11,967 nucleotides of DNA from the NCBI GenBank assembly GCA_016180765.1, contig JACPAP010000163.1, positions 1-11,967 of the forward strand, read 5' to 3'. The notes beneath the pieces are model-generated. The model was not told the DNA's origin, did no database searches, and saw nothing but the letters and a program-made list of their open reading frames with translations. The translations under genes and the position numbers were made by a program. Within the stretch, counting starts at the first letter, position 1. The number at the start of each line of letters is the position of its first letter. Source of the stretch: Gemmatimonadota bacterium (GTDB taxonomy: Bacteria > Gemmatimonadota > Gemmatimonadetes > Gemmatimonadales > GWC2-71-9). Shown here piece after piece: positions 1 through 6,772 of this stretch.

Positions 1-75
1 CGGATATCTCACGTGGGGCGGTATGGCAACGCTCGGAGAAGGGGCCGCGACCAATCCGGCCCACCGGGCATCTAA

Positions 76-105
76 CACCTCAGAGAGCAGCGATGTGCTG
101 AGGTG
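76..105 (+). promoter_or_regulatory. Hairpin that pairs with the ribosome-binding site of the small gene at 111
   Basis: CACCTCAG (76-83) is perfectly complementary to CTGAGGTG (98-105), giving an 8-bp stem with a 14-nt loop. The right arm contains the GAGGTG Shine-Dalgarno core that lies 5 nt before the ATG at 111. No T-run follows, so it is not an obvious intrinsic terminator. If it forms in RNA it would hide the ribosome-binding site. The pairing is read directly from the sequence; a regulatory role is inferred. Confidence 0.35.
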
Positions 106-110
106 GAACT

Positions 111-365
111 ATGACGGCCATTCCTTGGCAGGAAGATGACGGCGGCTTCGCGGCGCGGGACCCGGTCATTGCGATCACGACGCGCATCGAGCGGGCCCGC
201 GCACGTCTGCGGCTGGAGCGTGCCACGCCCGCTGCGTATGCCTTGTTCGAGGACGGTCACGTGGTGGGCGCGATTCACGCACCCAACGGCACGCCGGTGT
301 TTGGCCCGGCGGCGCCCACGGTGTTGCTCACCAGAAACATGACCGGTGAGCGGTACGCGGGGTAG
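111..365 (+). CDS. Small hypothetical protein, 84 aa
   Basis: I do not recognise the family. The start is supported by a GAGGTGG Shine-Dalgarno at 100-106, and the codons end mostly in G or C like those of the neighbouring genes, which favours real coding. The product is soluble-looking, without a signal peptide or membrane segment. A charged Arg/Glu/Ala stretch (about residues 25-40) is followed by a Val/Gly/Pro-rich half. No catalytic motif is visible. It ends with TAG at 363-365 and converges on the dehydrogenase gene that ends at 438. The 110 bases before it hold no gene I can support; an open frame entering from the left edge and ending with TGA at 138-140 is too short to judge. It could be a spurious frame. 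Confidence 0.5.
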   Translation: MTAIPWQEDDGGFAARDPVIAITTRIERARARLRLERATPAAYALFEDGHVVGAIHAPNGTPVFGPAAPTVLLTRNMTGERYAG

Positions 366-437
366 TAACGGCGCTTCCCTGTGCCTGGGGCCGGGTCGGA
401 CCACCTCGCACACCGCGCACTCCTCACCGTTTACGGC

Positions 438-1487
438 TCAAACGTCTAGCACAATCTTCCCCATTTGCTCCCCCCGGTCCAACCGTTCCATCGCCCTGAT
501 CCCGTCGGCCAGCGAGAAGGCGGCGTCCACCGTCGGCCGGAGGTGTCCCTGTCCCAGCAGCCGCACGATCTCGCGGTACTCCGCGAGGTTCCCCATGGTA
601 GACCCCATGATGGTGTGCTGATGCCAGAACATCCGCCGGACATCGGTCACCACCCGCGGGCCCGTGGTCGCGCCGCAGCTGACCAGCCGTCCCCGCTTGG
701 CCAACGCGCGCAAGGACTGTTCCCAGGTCGCCTCCCCCACGTTCTCCACCACCACATCCGCGCCCCGCTTCTCCGTGACTGCGCGGACTTCCTTGGCGAC
801 GTCCACCTGGGTGTGATTGAGCGTGACGTCGGCGCCGAGCCCGCGAGCCGCCTCCAGCTTGGCCTCGCTGGAGGAGGTCACGATCGCCAGCGCTCCGGTG
901 AGCTTGGCGATCTTGAGCGCCGCGCCGGATACCCCGCCGCCCACTCCCCAGATCAGCACCACCTCGCCGGGCCGAAGCCGTGCCCGCGTGATCAGCATCC
1001 GCCATGCCGTGAGCGTCACCAGCGAGAATGCGGCCGCTTCCCGCCAGGTGATTGGGGGGTGCGGTGCCGGTGGATCGGGGATGCGCCGAACGTTTTGCTC
1101 GGGTACCACGAGGTACTCGGCGAGCGTACCCGGCAGATGCTCACCGAGGAGCTGGTACTCGGGGCACAGCGAATGCTCGCCGGCATCGCACGTTTCGCAG
1201 TGGTAGCAGGCAACGCCGGGATTGATCATCACCTTGTCTCCCGGCCGCACGGCGGTCACGTCGGACCCCACCGCCTCCACTTCTCCGGCGCCGTCGCCGC
1301 CCAGGATGTGAGGAAACTGGAGCGAGAGCCCGGGCAGGCCGCGCATGGTCCAGAGGTCGAGATGATTGAGGGCCGCCGCACGCAACCGGATGAGCACTTG
1401 CCGGGGGCCCATGATGGCAGGCGCCGGGACGTCGGCGATCGCCAGCCGGGTCAGATCGCCGTGCCCGCGCAGGACCAGCGCCTTCAT
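438..1487 (-). CDS. Zinc-type medium-chain dehydrogenase/reductase (quinone oxidoreductase-like), 349 aa
   Basis: A cytosolic NAD(P)H-dependent oxidoreductase of the alcohol dehydrogenase/quinone oxidoreductase superfamily; the substrate cannot be read from sequence. The N-terminal GroES-like domain carries the structural zinc tetrad C94, C97, C100 and C108 in CYHCETCDAGEHSLC. The nucleotide-binding Rossmann segment is GVGGGVSGAA (181-190). The usual catalytic-zinc Cys near residue 41 is replaced by Asn (ALNHLDLW), so it probably keeps only the structural zinc, as in several quinone-reductase-like members. The length is normal for the family. The start is ATG at 1485-1487, where the protein begins MKALVL as is typical; the frame extends 40 codons further upstream but overlaps the preceding gene and adds no conserved sequence. 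No strong Shine-Dalgarno is visible. It lies 29 nt after the Ig-like/TolB gene and is probably co-transcribed with it. Confidence 0.88.
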   Translation of the reverse strand: MKALVLRGHGDLTRLAIADVPAPAIMGPRQVLIRLRAAALNHLDLWTMRGLPGLSLQFPHILGGDGAGEVEAVGSDVTAVRPGDKVMINPGVACYHCETCDAGEHSLCPEYQLLGEHLPGTLAEYLVVPEQNVRRIPDPPAPHPPITWREAAAFSLVTLTAWRMLITRARLRPGEVVLIWGVGGGVSGAALKIAKLTGALAIVTSSSEAKLEAARGLGADVTLNHTQVDVAKEVRAVTEKRGADVVVENVGEATWEQSLRALAKRGRLVSCGATTGPRVVTDVRRMFWHQHTIMGSTMGNLAEYREIVRLLGQGHLRPTVDAAFSLADGIRAMERLDRGEQMGKIVLDV

Positions 1488-1516
1488 GGTGCCGAAGGAT
1501 CCCGCCGAGGACTGGC

Positions 1517-3685
1517 TTACTTGCGGAACGCCGGCGAGGTGAGCCGGTCCTGCGAACGCGCGGGCGGCACCTCGGTCGGCACGGCGCCCGCCGCATTGAG
1601 TGCCCACAGATACAGCTTCTGTGAGACGCTGCCGCCGCGCCCGAACTGGGTGACGACCAGTGCCATCAGGTCACCGGCCTTGGACACGTCGAAATCGCTG
1701 ACGGCGAGCCCCTGGGGCGAGATCGGCACGGCTTCGCCGGTGGACACGGTGGCCCGCATCACCCGGCTGGTGAGCGTGCGGCCCGGCTCCTGCAACAGGT
1801 ACGCGAGCTGGCCGTCCGCCAACCACACCGAATTGGTCTCGGGGGCCGGCGCCCGGGTGAACTGGCGCTGATTCGAGCCATCGATGCCCATCAGATAGAT
1901 GTTGTAGTTGCCGTCCCGGTCGGTGGTGAACGCGACGGTTCCGCCGTCGGGGGAGACCGCAGGCTGGAAATTGCTGTGCGCTCCCTGCGTCAGTTGCCGC
2001 GGGCTCGACCCATCGGCGTTCAGCATCCAGATGTGGAACGTGGCGGTGGTCCCATCGGCGGCGTTGGAGGCGTACACGATCCTGGACCCGTCCGGGGTCC
2101 AGGCCGGTGAGCCCTCCGCGGCCGCCGTGTTGGTCAGGCGCCTCGGATTCGAGCCGTCCGCGTTCATCACGTAGATCTCGGCGTTCCCGTCGCGATCGGT
2201 GACGTAGGCGATGCGCGAGCCGTCGGGCGAAGGAGCCGGATCCGTCTGGGCGGCGGTCGTGTCCTGCGTGAGTGCAGTGAATCGGCTGGGGGATGCCCGA
2301 TCGAAGGCGTAGAGCGTAGGCACGTTGCCCCGCCGGGTCGAGGTCACCACGATCTCGGCCTGCACGTACACGTCCACCGTGTCCGCCTTGCCCCAGGCCG
2401 TGGTGCCGACCACCCGCGCGTAGCCCAGCGCCGCTCCCTGGATAGTGCCCACGAACGAGGCGCTCACGCTCTTGCGCTCGCCCGGGATCAGGCCCAACCG
2501 GCCGGGCGTAAGCCCCAGCCCGCCCGCCACGACGTCCACCGTCCAGCTGGCTTCGAGGCCCCTCCCGGGGCCCTGCACCGTCAGCCGGGTGCGCCCGATC
2601 CTTTTGCCGCGGAGCAGCTTCGTGCCCGAGTCGTACCCGGCCACGGTGGTGTCCGCCACCCGCCAGGTGAACGGCGCCTCCGGTATGGGGGAGCCGTCCG
2701 CGGCGTACGCGTCGGCGCCCACCGCGACGGTGCCGCTCACGGGTACCGTGAGCATGCCCTGGGCGGGGTTCACGCCCATGGTCTCGACGGCCCGGTGCAC
2801 CACCACCGGCAGCCGGGCGGTTTGCCCAAACCCGCTCGCGATGATCTCCCCCTGTCCGGCGCTCACGCCCACGGCGATGCCTAGCGGCGTCACCGTCGCA
2901 ACGGCTGGGTTGGTCGAGGTCCAGGTCAGCCCCCTGGTGGCGACGCGGCGGTTGCCCTGGCTGGGGACCACCACCGGCACGGTGTCTTGCTCACCGGGCG
3001 CGAGCGACAATGCGTCCACACCGAACGCGAACGGCGCGGTGGCGACAAATACCGTGGCGCGCGCCACGAGTCCGGTGGCGGTGCGCGCTTCTACCACGCC
3101 CTGGCCGGGGGAAATGCCGACGAGCGTGCCGTCCGGCCCGATGCTGGCTACGGTCTCGCTCAGCGACCGCCAGGTCACCGGCATCGCCGCGGCCGCCGAG
3201 CCGTCCGCCTGGAGGAAGCTGACGCTCAGCCGCGCGTCCTCCGAGGGAAGTAAGTAGACCGAATTAGGATCCACCCGCAGCGCGACCGCCGTGCTGGCGA
3301 CCGCGCCCGGCTGCGTCACTGGAGGGGCCACCCCCCCCGCGCCCCCCACCTGGACCTGCACCGTGCCCTTGCGCCCGCCGGCCTCGGCCTCGATCAGGGC
3401 GATTCCGGGGGCCACGCCGATGATGGTGGCGACACCCGGCTGGCGGGTATCCGGATCCACCCGCGCCACCGCGAGGTTGGTGCTCGACCACGTAATCCGG
3501 ACCGACGGCAACACGTTGCTGCGCGCGTCGTACGCCGTGGCCACAACCCCCTGGCGCTGCCCAACCTGAAGCGTCACGGTCGGGGGCAGTACTTCAAGCT
3601 CAGCAACCGCTTGGGCCCCCGCACCCGGGACCGTCGCCAGGCTGAGGGCAAGACCCAGAACTCCCACTCGGTGCAGGGTGTCCAT
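1517..3685 (-). CDS. Secreted protein with bacterial Ig-like (Big_2-type) domains and a TolB/PD40 beta-propeller, 722 aa
   Basis: An exported, probably periplasmic or surface protein. Residues 1-25 form a Sec signal peptide (MDTLHRVGVLGLALSLATVP, then GAGA and a likely cut before QA). Four Ig-like Big_2-type repeats follow at roughly 28-113, 133-214, 217-297 and 301-387, each with the W-x-S/x-x-x-VA-x-V pattern, as in WSSTNLAVARV and WTSTNPAVATV. A weaker linking domain spans about 390-450. From about 480 to 700 come PD40/WD40-like blades with repeated SPDGSRIAYVTDRDGN, IYVMNADGS and RRLT elements, as in TolB. No enzyme motif is visible; Ig arrays joined to TolB-like propellers are usually binding or scaffold proteins. 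The start is ATG at 3683-3685, preceded by an AGGG at moderate spacing. It leads the two-gene minus unit with the dehydrogenase. Confidence 0.85.
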   Translation of the reverse strand: MDTLHRVGVLGLALSLATVPGAGAQAVAELEVLPPTVTLQVGQRQGVVATAYDARSNVLPSVRITWSSTNLAVARVDPDTRQPGVATIIGVAPGIALIEAEAGGRKGTVQVQVGGAGGVAPPVTQPGAVASTAVALRVDPNSVYLLPSEDARLSVSFLQADGSAAAAMPVTWRSLSETVASIGPDGTLVGISPGQGVVEARTATGLVARATVFVATAPFAFGVDALSLAPGEQDTVPVVVPSQGNRRVATRGLTWTSTNPAVATVTPLGIAVGVSAGQGEIIASGFGQTARLPVVVHRAVETMGVNPAQGMLTVPVSGTVAVGADAYAADGSPIPEAPFTWRVADTTVAGYDSGTKLLRGKRIGRTRLTVQGPGRGLEASWTVDVVAGGLGLTPGRLGLIPGERKSVSASFVGTIQGAALGYARVVGTTAWGKADTVDVYVQAEIVVTSTRRGNVPTLYAFDRASPSRFTALTQDTTAAQTDPAPSPDGSRIAYVTDRDGNAEIYVMNADGSNPRRLTNTAAAEGSPAWTPDGSRIVYASNAADGTTATFHIWMLNADGSSPRQLTQGAHSNFQPAVSPDGGTVAFTTDRDGNYNIYLMGIDGSNQRQFTRAPAPETNSVWLADGQLAYLLQEPGRTLTSRVMRATVSTGEAVPISPQGLAVSDFDVSKAGDLMALVVTQFGRGGSVSQKLYLWALNAAGAVPTEVPPARSQDRLTSPAFRK

Positions 3686-3801
3686 CGCCCGCCAATCCCT
3701 ATCCCGCTGAGGGGTCGTAACTGTAGACCAGACCGAGAGATATGCCAGGTTACGTTACAGGCGCCGCCGGGGCGGTGTCAAGCTTGCGCGTGCGCGCCGC
3801 G

Positions 3802-3837
3802 GCAGAGGCCGGAGAGGCGGCGGAGGCCGGAGACGAC
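3802..3837 (+). repeat. Period-9 GC-rich tandem array, AGRGGC-type orientation
   Basis: Four 9-nt units run end to end: GCAGAGGCC, GGAGAGGCG, GCGGAGGCC and GGAGACGAC. They lie in the spacer between divergent genes. The unit is the same family as the arrays at 6441 and 10957. The opposite-orientation array at 3848-3892 starts only 10 nt away, so the two together could fold into a long imperfect hairpin. Confidence 0.6.
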
Positions 3838-3847
3838 TCACCCCGGT

Positions 3848-3892
3848 GCCGCTTCTGCCGCCCCTGCCGTTTCTCCCGCCTCTGCGTGGCCT
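3848..3892 (-). repeat. Period-9 GC-rich tandem array, inverted relative to the one at 3802
   Basis: Five consecutive 9-nt units are visible on the plus strand: GCCGCTTCT, GCCGCCCCT, GCCGTTTCT, CCCGCCTCT and GCGTGGCCT. The reverse complement of the first is AGAAGCGGC, identical to the units at 6441-6458. It ends just before the candidate promoter of the histone-like gene. Confidence 0.6.
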
Positions 3893-3893
3893 C

Positions 3894-3921
3894 TTGCGCC
3901 GGGCCCGCGCAGAGATAGCAT
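3894..3921 (+). promoter_or_regulatory. Candidate promoter for the histone-like gene
   Basis: TTGCGC (3894-3899) and TAGCAT (3916-3921) are separated by 16 nt and lie about 50 nt before the start codon at 3971. Both boxes match the sigma70 consensus only partly. An alternative -10 is TATACC at 3923-3928, but it has no well-spaced -35. This is the most A/T-rich patch of the divergent spacer, which is the main support. Confidence 0.25.
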
Positions 3922-3970
3922 CTATACCTCAACTCGGTACGCACTGGTCACTGACCGGAGGGATGACGAC

Positions 3971-4273
3971 ATGAGCCTCACTACTGACCTCAGCGGCGGA
4001 CCCGGCATGTGGGATCCGATGCCGCTCACTCCGCCGGTAAGACCGCCGGAGCAGTCTCCGCCGCCGATCTGGTCGACGCCCGCGCCGACGCCTCCGGCCT
4101 CGCCGGCGCCCATGAGGCCCGCGGCCCCGAAGCCGGCCAAGAAGCGTCCGGCCAAGAAAAAGGCGGCCCGGAAGGCGAAGAAGAAGGCTCCCAAGAAGAA
4201 GGCCGCGAAGAAGGCCAAGAAGCGATCCGCCAAGCGGCGCTCGAAGAAGGCTTCGCGGCGTAGGCGGCGCTGA
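3971..4273 (+). CDS. Histone H1-like Lys/Arg-rich basic protein, 100 aa
   Basis: Probably a DNA- or RNA-binding, nucleoid-associated protein. Residues 1-50 are Pro-rich and low in complexity (PPEQSPPPIWSTPAPTPP). Residues 51-100 are an H1-like tail of AKK, KKA and KAKK repeats ending in SRRRRR, with 30 Lys/Arg in 50 residues. There is no HU or other folded DNA-binding domain, which distinguishes it from HU proteins with basic tails. The start ATG at 3971 has GGAGGG at 3956-3961, 9 nt upstream. Lys codons are almost all AAG. The SnoaL-like gene begins 19 nt after its stop. The basic tail points to nucleic-acid binding by charge; the target is not visible. A ribosome-associated role is also possible. 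Confidence 0.72.
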   Translation: MSLTTDLSGGPGMWDPMPLTPPVRPPEQSPPPIWSTPAPTPPASPAPMRPAAPKPAKKRPAKKKAARKAKKKAPKKKAAKKAKKRSAKRRSKKASRRRRR

Positions 4274-4292
4274 GCCTCGCCCCGAGCCGGAC

Positions 4293-4751
4293 GTGAGGCG
4301 ATGGGGGAAGGGTGCGCTCGCCACGGTACCCTTCTTCTTTGTCGTTTTGGCCTGCCGGGATCAGGGGGTTCCTGACCCGACGCCCCTCGTGACCCAGCTC
4401 TTGACCAGCTCCGGCGCCGCCTGGAACCGGGGCGATTTTGCGACGTTCGTCGGGGATTACGCCGCGGAGTCCACCACCACGTTCGTCTCGGAGGGACACG
4501 CGCAACGCGGATTCGAGTGGATCCGGCGCCACTACGAGCCCGCATTCGCGCCGGGGGCAGCCCGCGACTCGCTCCGGTTCGAGGAGGTGGAGGCACGGGC
4601 GTTGAGCAAGGATTACCTCCTGGCGACGGCGCGCTACGTGTTGTTTCGCGGAGACTCGGTCACGAGCAGCGGGCCGTTCACGCTGGTGCTTCGACGTACC
4701 GGGAAGGCGTGGAAGATTATCCATGATCATACATCCCGAGACGATGGTTAA
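4293..4751 (+). CDS. SnoaL/DUF4440-like (NTF2-fold) lipoprotein, 152 aa
   Basis: A probable lipoprotein. Residues 1-21 are a signal sequence with two Arg at the start, a Phe/Val-rich core and a lipobox ending FVVLAC, with C21 as the lipidated Cys. Residues about 30-150 read as an NTF2-like domain of the SnoaL/DUF4440 type: a helix with AAWNRGDFATFVGDYAAE, then TTFVSEGHAQRG, YEPAF and the closing strands FTLVLRRTGKAWKIIHDHTS. Such domains are small catalytic or binding folds in many pathways, so the function is open. The start is GTG at 4293 with only a weak upstream GAG. Its last 29 nt overlap the longest form of the amidohydrolase gene, implying translational coupling. The Trp-x-Ile-x-x-Asp-His end is typical of this family. 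Confidence 0.78.
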   Translation: MRRWGKGALATVPFFFVVLACRDQGVPDPTPLVTQLLTSSGAAWNRGDFATFVGDYAAESTTTFVSEGHAQRGFEWIRRHYEPAFAPGAARDSLRFEEVEARALSKDYLLATARYVLFRGDSVTSSGPFTLVLRRTGKAWKIIHDHTSRDDG

Positions 4752-6174
4752 GACCGTTCACGCTCATCTCTGCGGTCTCCGCGATCTCTGCGGTGAATAC
4801 TTCGCGGTAGTTGCGCACCCGGGTACTAGTTACGCGGCATCCTTGTTGGTCCTGCTGCTAACCGCCTGCAACCCAGGAAAGGGCAAGATCGCATACGTGG
4901 GCGCCACGCTTTGGGACGGCACCGGTGCGCCGCCGGTCCGGGACGCGGTCATCATCGTCACTTCGTCCGGGCACATCGAGCGCGCCGGTCCGCCGGATGC
5001 GGTCAAGGTGCCTCGGGGGGCCGCCCTGGTCCGCGCGGAGGGCACCTGGATCATTCCGGGCCTGATCGACGCCCACGCCCACGCCGAGCGCTGGACCTTG
5101 CCCCGCTTCCTGGCGTACGGCGTCACGGCGGTGCGCGACGTGGGCGGCCAGCAGGACAGCATCGTGGCGCTGCGCGAAGCGACCTCGCTGGGAGCCGTCC
5201 CCGGCCCCCGGCTCTATATCTCCGGCGCCATGATCGACGGCACCCCGGCCACCTGGCGCACCGCCACGGCCACGGCCACGGAGGATGCCGCCCGCCGGGC
5301 GGTGGACGCGCGCGCGCTGATCGACGCCACCCAGGCCAAGGTGTACACCAGGATCGATTCCGCGCGGCTCGCCGCGATCATTGACGAAGCGTCCACGGTG
5401 TCGCTGCCCGTCACCGGTCATCTGGGGAAGGTGGACGCCGTCCGGGCTGCCGGTATGGGCATCCGGGCGATCGAGCATGCGACCGGGGTGGTGGAGGCCA
5501 TCGTCGCCGATCCCACGCTGTACTTCCAGGCGCACGACGACTTCTTCCGAGGCTGGAACCTGGTGGAACGCGGGTGGGCGACGCTGGACCCGGCGGCGCT
5601 CCAGCGCACGGCCGAAGCGCTCAAGCAGGCGGGCGTGGCCATCGTCCCGACGCTCGCGCTGCACGAGATATGGGCGCACCTGGAGGACAGCACCTACCTC
5701 GTGACCCTGGACCTGACCGGTGTCCCTCCGTCGGTTCAGGAAGCGTGGGACGTCCCCGATCTCATCGCCCGCGCGCGACTCGGGTTCGACGATTACGTGG
5801 CGTTCCGCCGGTCCCGCCCGGTGCAGGACCGGTTCGTCCGCGCCTACCACCGGCTGGGCGGCCTGATCGCCGCCGGCAGCGATGCGCCCAACCAACTGCT
5901 GCCGCCCGGGGCCAGCCTGCACGAGGAGCTGGCCCTGTTGGTGAGCGCCGGGCTGGCGCCGCGCGATGCCCTGTTCGCGGCCACCCGTGACGCGGCGCGG
6001 CTCCTCGGCGTGGACTCGATTGGCGTGGTGCGGGACGGGGGGGTGGCGGATTTCGTGATTCTCGCCGCGAGCCCCCTGGACGACATCAAGAACACGCGGA
6101 GCATCGAGGCGGTGGTGGCGCGCGGCGTCTACCGGACATCGGCAGATCTGCGCGCGCTGTGGCGGGCGAGGTAG
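4723..6174 (+). CDS. Amidohydrolase-superfamily lipoprotein (imidazolonepropionase-like TIM barrel), 483 aa
   Basis: A predicted metal-dependent hydrolase anchored in the cell envelope; the substrate is unknown. All expected metal ligands are present: HAH (H118, H120), K206 in AKVYTR as the candidate carbamylated Lys, H233 in VTGHLGK, H252 in AIEHATG and D387 in AAGSDAPN. The chain opens with the small beta domain (AYVGATLWDGTG) and closes with the usual return strands (GGVADFVILAASPLDDI). A lipobox, LLLTAC with C49, lies unusually deep. Codons 12-25 are made of a CTCTGCGGT repeat, so the N-terminus seems rebuilt by repeat DNA. The start at 4723 has GGAAG 7 nt upstream; ATG 4744 and TTG 4846 are alternatives, and TTG 4846 would leave a very short signal peptide. 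It overlaps the SnoaL-like gene. Confidence 0.85.
   Translation: MIIHPETMVKTVHAHLCGLRDLCGEYFAVVAHPGTSYAASLLVLLLTACNPGKGKIAYVGATLWDGTGAPPVRDAVIIVTSSGHIERAGPPDAVKVPRGAALVRAEGTWIIPGLIDAHAHAERWTLPRFLAYGVTAVRDVGGQQDSIVALREATSLGAVPGPRLYISGAMIDGTPATWRTATATATEDAARRAVDARALIDATQAKVYTRIDSARLAAIIDEASTVSLPVTGHLGKVDAVRAAGMGIRAIEHATGVVEAIVADPTLYFQAHDDFFRGWNLVERGWATLDPAALQRTAEALKQAGVAIVPTLALHEIWAHLEDSTYLVTLDLTGVPPSVQEAWDVPDLIARARLGFDDYVAFRRSRPVQDRFVRAYHRLGGLIAAGSDAPNQLLPPGASLHEELALLVSAGLAPRDALFAATRDAARLLGVDSIGVVRDGGVADFVILAASPLDDIKNTRSIEAVVARGVYRTSADLRALWRAR
4757..4797 (+). repeat. CTCTGCGGT period-9 repeat flanked by TTCAC/GTGAA, inside the amidohydrolase N-terminus
   Basis: CTCTGCGGT (4768-4776), CTCCGCGAT (4777-4785) and CTCTGCGGT (4786-4794) form a three-unit array. 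Short inverted flanks TTCAC (4757-4761) and GTGAA (4793-4797) bracket it. From memory this resembles CTCTGCG/TTCACCGCAGAG interspersed repeats seen in many bacterial genomes. It sits between the start codon and the lipoprotein signal of the gene at 4723. Confidence 0.55.
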
Positions 6175-6185
6175 CAGAGCAAGAA

Positions 6186-6207
6186 GCCCGAGGGCACGCC
6201 CTCGGGC
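6186..6207. terminator. Strong hairpin, probable terminator between the amidohydrolase gene and tRNA-Asn
   Basis: GCCCGAGGGC (6186-6195) and GCCCTCGGGC (6198-6207) are perfect complements, with a 2-nt spacer that would open to a 4-nt loop. It starts 11 nt after the amidohydrolase stop codon. On the minus strand the hairpin is followed by TTCTTG, closer to a U-tract than the plus-strand TCGTCC, so it may end the minus-strand tRNA transcript better than the plus-strand operon. It may work in both directions. Confidence 0.6.
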
Positions 6208-6329
6208 TCGTCCTGCTACGCTCCGCTTCGCTGGTCAGTAAGGTAATGTGGGCCGGGCCGGCGAACAGCGGCGGCGTGGCATCGCAACGTGGCCGCATGA
6301 CAACCGCAGCACGGCATGAACGCAGGGAA

Positions 6330-6402
6330 CTGGGGCGGGTGGAGTCGAACCACCAACCTCCCGGTTAACAGCCGGGCGCTCTGCCAATTGAGCTACACCC
6401 CA
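6330..6402 (-). tRNA. tRNA-Asn (anticodon GTT)
   Basis: On the minus strand the sequence folds as a full cloverleaf of 73 nt. The acceptor stem TGGGGTG pairs with CGCCCCA (one G-U pair), with discriminator G. TAGCTC opens the D arm, followed by AATTGGCA and GAGC. The anticodon stem CCGGC/ACCGGG region holds the loop CTGTTAA, giving anticodon GTT (plus positions 6367-6369). The T stem GGTGG/CCACC encloses TTCGACT. The 3' CCA is not encoded (TTC follows). It lies opposite in strand to the flanking protein genes. Confidence 0.95.
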
Positions 6403-6431
6403 CTGCCCCCTGCCACCCACCGCCCCGCGGG

Positions 6432-6467
6432 AGGGACCGCAGAAGCGGCAGAAGCGGCAGAGGGTAC
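6432..6467 (+). repeat. Period-9 AGAAGCGGC tandem array
   Basis: Two identical units AGAAGCGGC (6441-6449 and 6450-6458) are flanked by degenerate ones: AGGGACCGC (6432-6440) and AGAGGGTAC (6459-6467). The unit is the exact reverse complement of GCCGCTTCT at 3848-3856. It lies 30 nt upstream of the tRNA-Asn 5' end. Confidence 0.6.
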
Positions 6468-6470
6468 CAC

Positions 6471-6502
6471 AAACAACAAGCCCGCCGAGGAATCCAGCGG
6501 GC
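6471..6502 (-). terminator. Intrinsic terminator on the minus strand with no clear gene feeding it
   Basis: Read on the minus strand, GCCCGC (6502-6497) pairs with GCGGGC (6485-6480) around an 11-nt loop, and a T-rich tract CTTGTTGTTT follows. The plus-strand direction has no U-tract. No recognised minus-strand gene lies immediately upstream; a 52-codon minus-strand frame ends with TGA at 6507-6505, only 2 nt before the stem. Confidence 0.5.
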
Positions 6503-6760
6503 GGTCACGCGACCAGTCCAACGATTCCGACTAGACCGGTAGCCTCCCGCCGAGCGGCGGATGATTCGCGTTGGCCGAATTCAGCGCTGTCCTGGTCATG
6601 TCCGCTTGGCCATAAGCATACCGCGGCGGACGCGGCCAGTCGAGTGGCGAGGGGATCAGTCATCCGCCATCTTTGAGCCGTTGACGGAGGTCGTCCCCGC
6701 CCCGGAGGTTGGGGCGGTCCATCCCGAGAATGCGGTCCCTTGTGCCGCGGGACAAGTCGG
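6503..6760. other. Gene-free stretch before the gene at 6773
   Basis: No gene here can be supported with confidence. It contains a small CCGCC/GGCGG hairpin (6547-6560) and a 7-bp hairpin CCGCCCC/GGGGCGG (6697-6717) with GGAGGTT in its loop. A weak minus-strand 52-codon frame (6662-6505) has codon choice less G/C-ending than that of the neighbouring genes. No tRNA, including tRNA-Sec, was found in it. Confidence 0.4.
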
Positions 6761-6772
6761 AAGGAGGTGGGC

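Noticed and set aside
72..413. A 113-codon minus-strand frame opposite the small gene at 111
   Set aside because: It is Arg/His-rich and has no ribosome-binding site; the plus-strand frame has better codon use and a clear Shine-Dalgarno.
465..1871. A 468-codon plus-strand open frame
   Set aside because: It is antisense to the dehydrogenase and the Ig/TolB gene end. Its composition is His/Arg/Pro-rich without motifs, as expected for a shadow frame in GC-rich DNA.
3802..3892. CRISPR-like array
   Set aside because: The units are only 9 nt and tandem, with no spacers or direct repeats of CRISPR length and no cas genes.
4026..4730. A 234-codon minus-strand frame opposite the histone-like and SnoaL-like genes
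   Set aside because: It is the antisense of Lys-rich and lipoprotein coding sequence, without a plausible start site or motifs.
6503..6760. tRNA-Sec or another RNA gene near the tRNA-Asn
   Set aside because: No T-loop, long acceptor/variable arm or TCA anticodon context was found on either strand.
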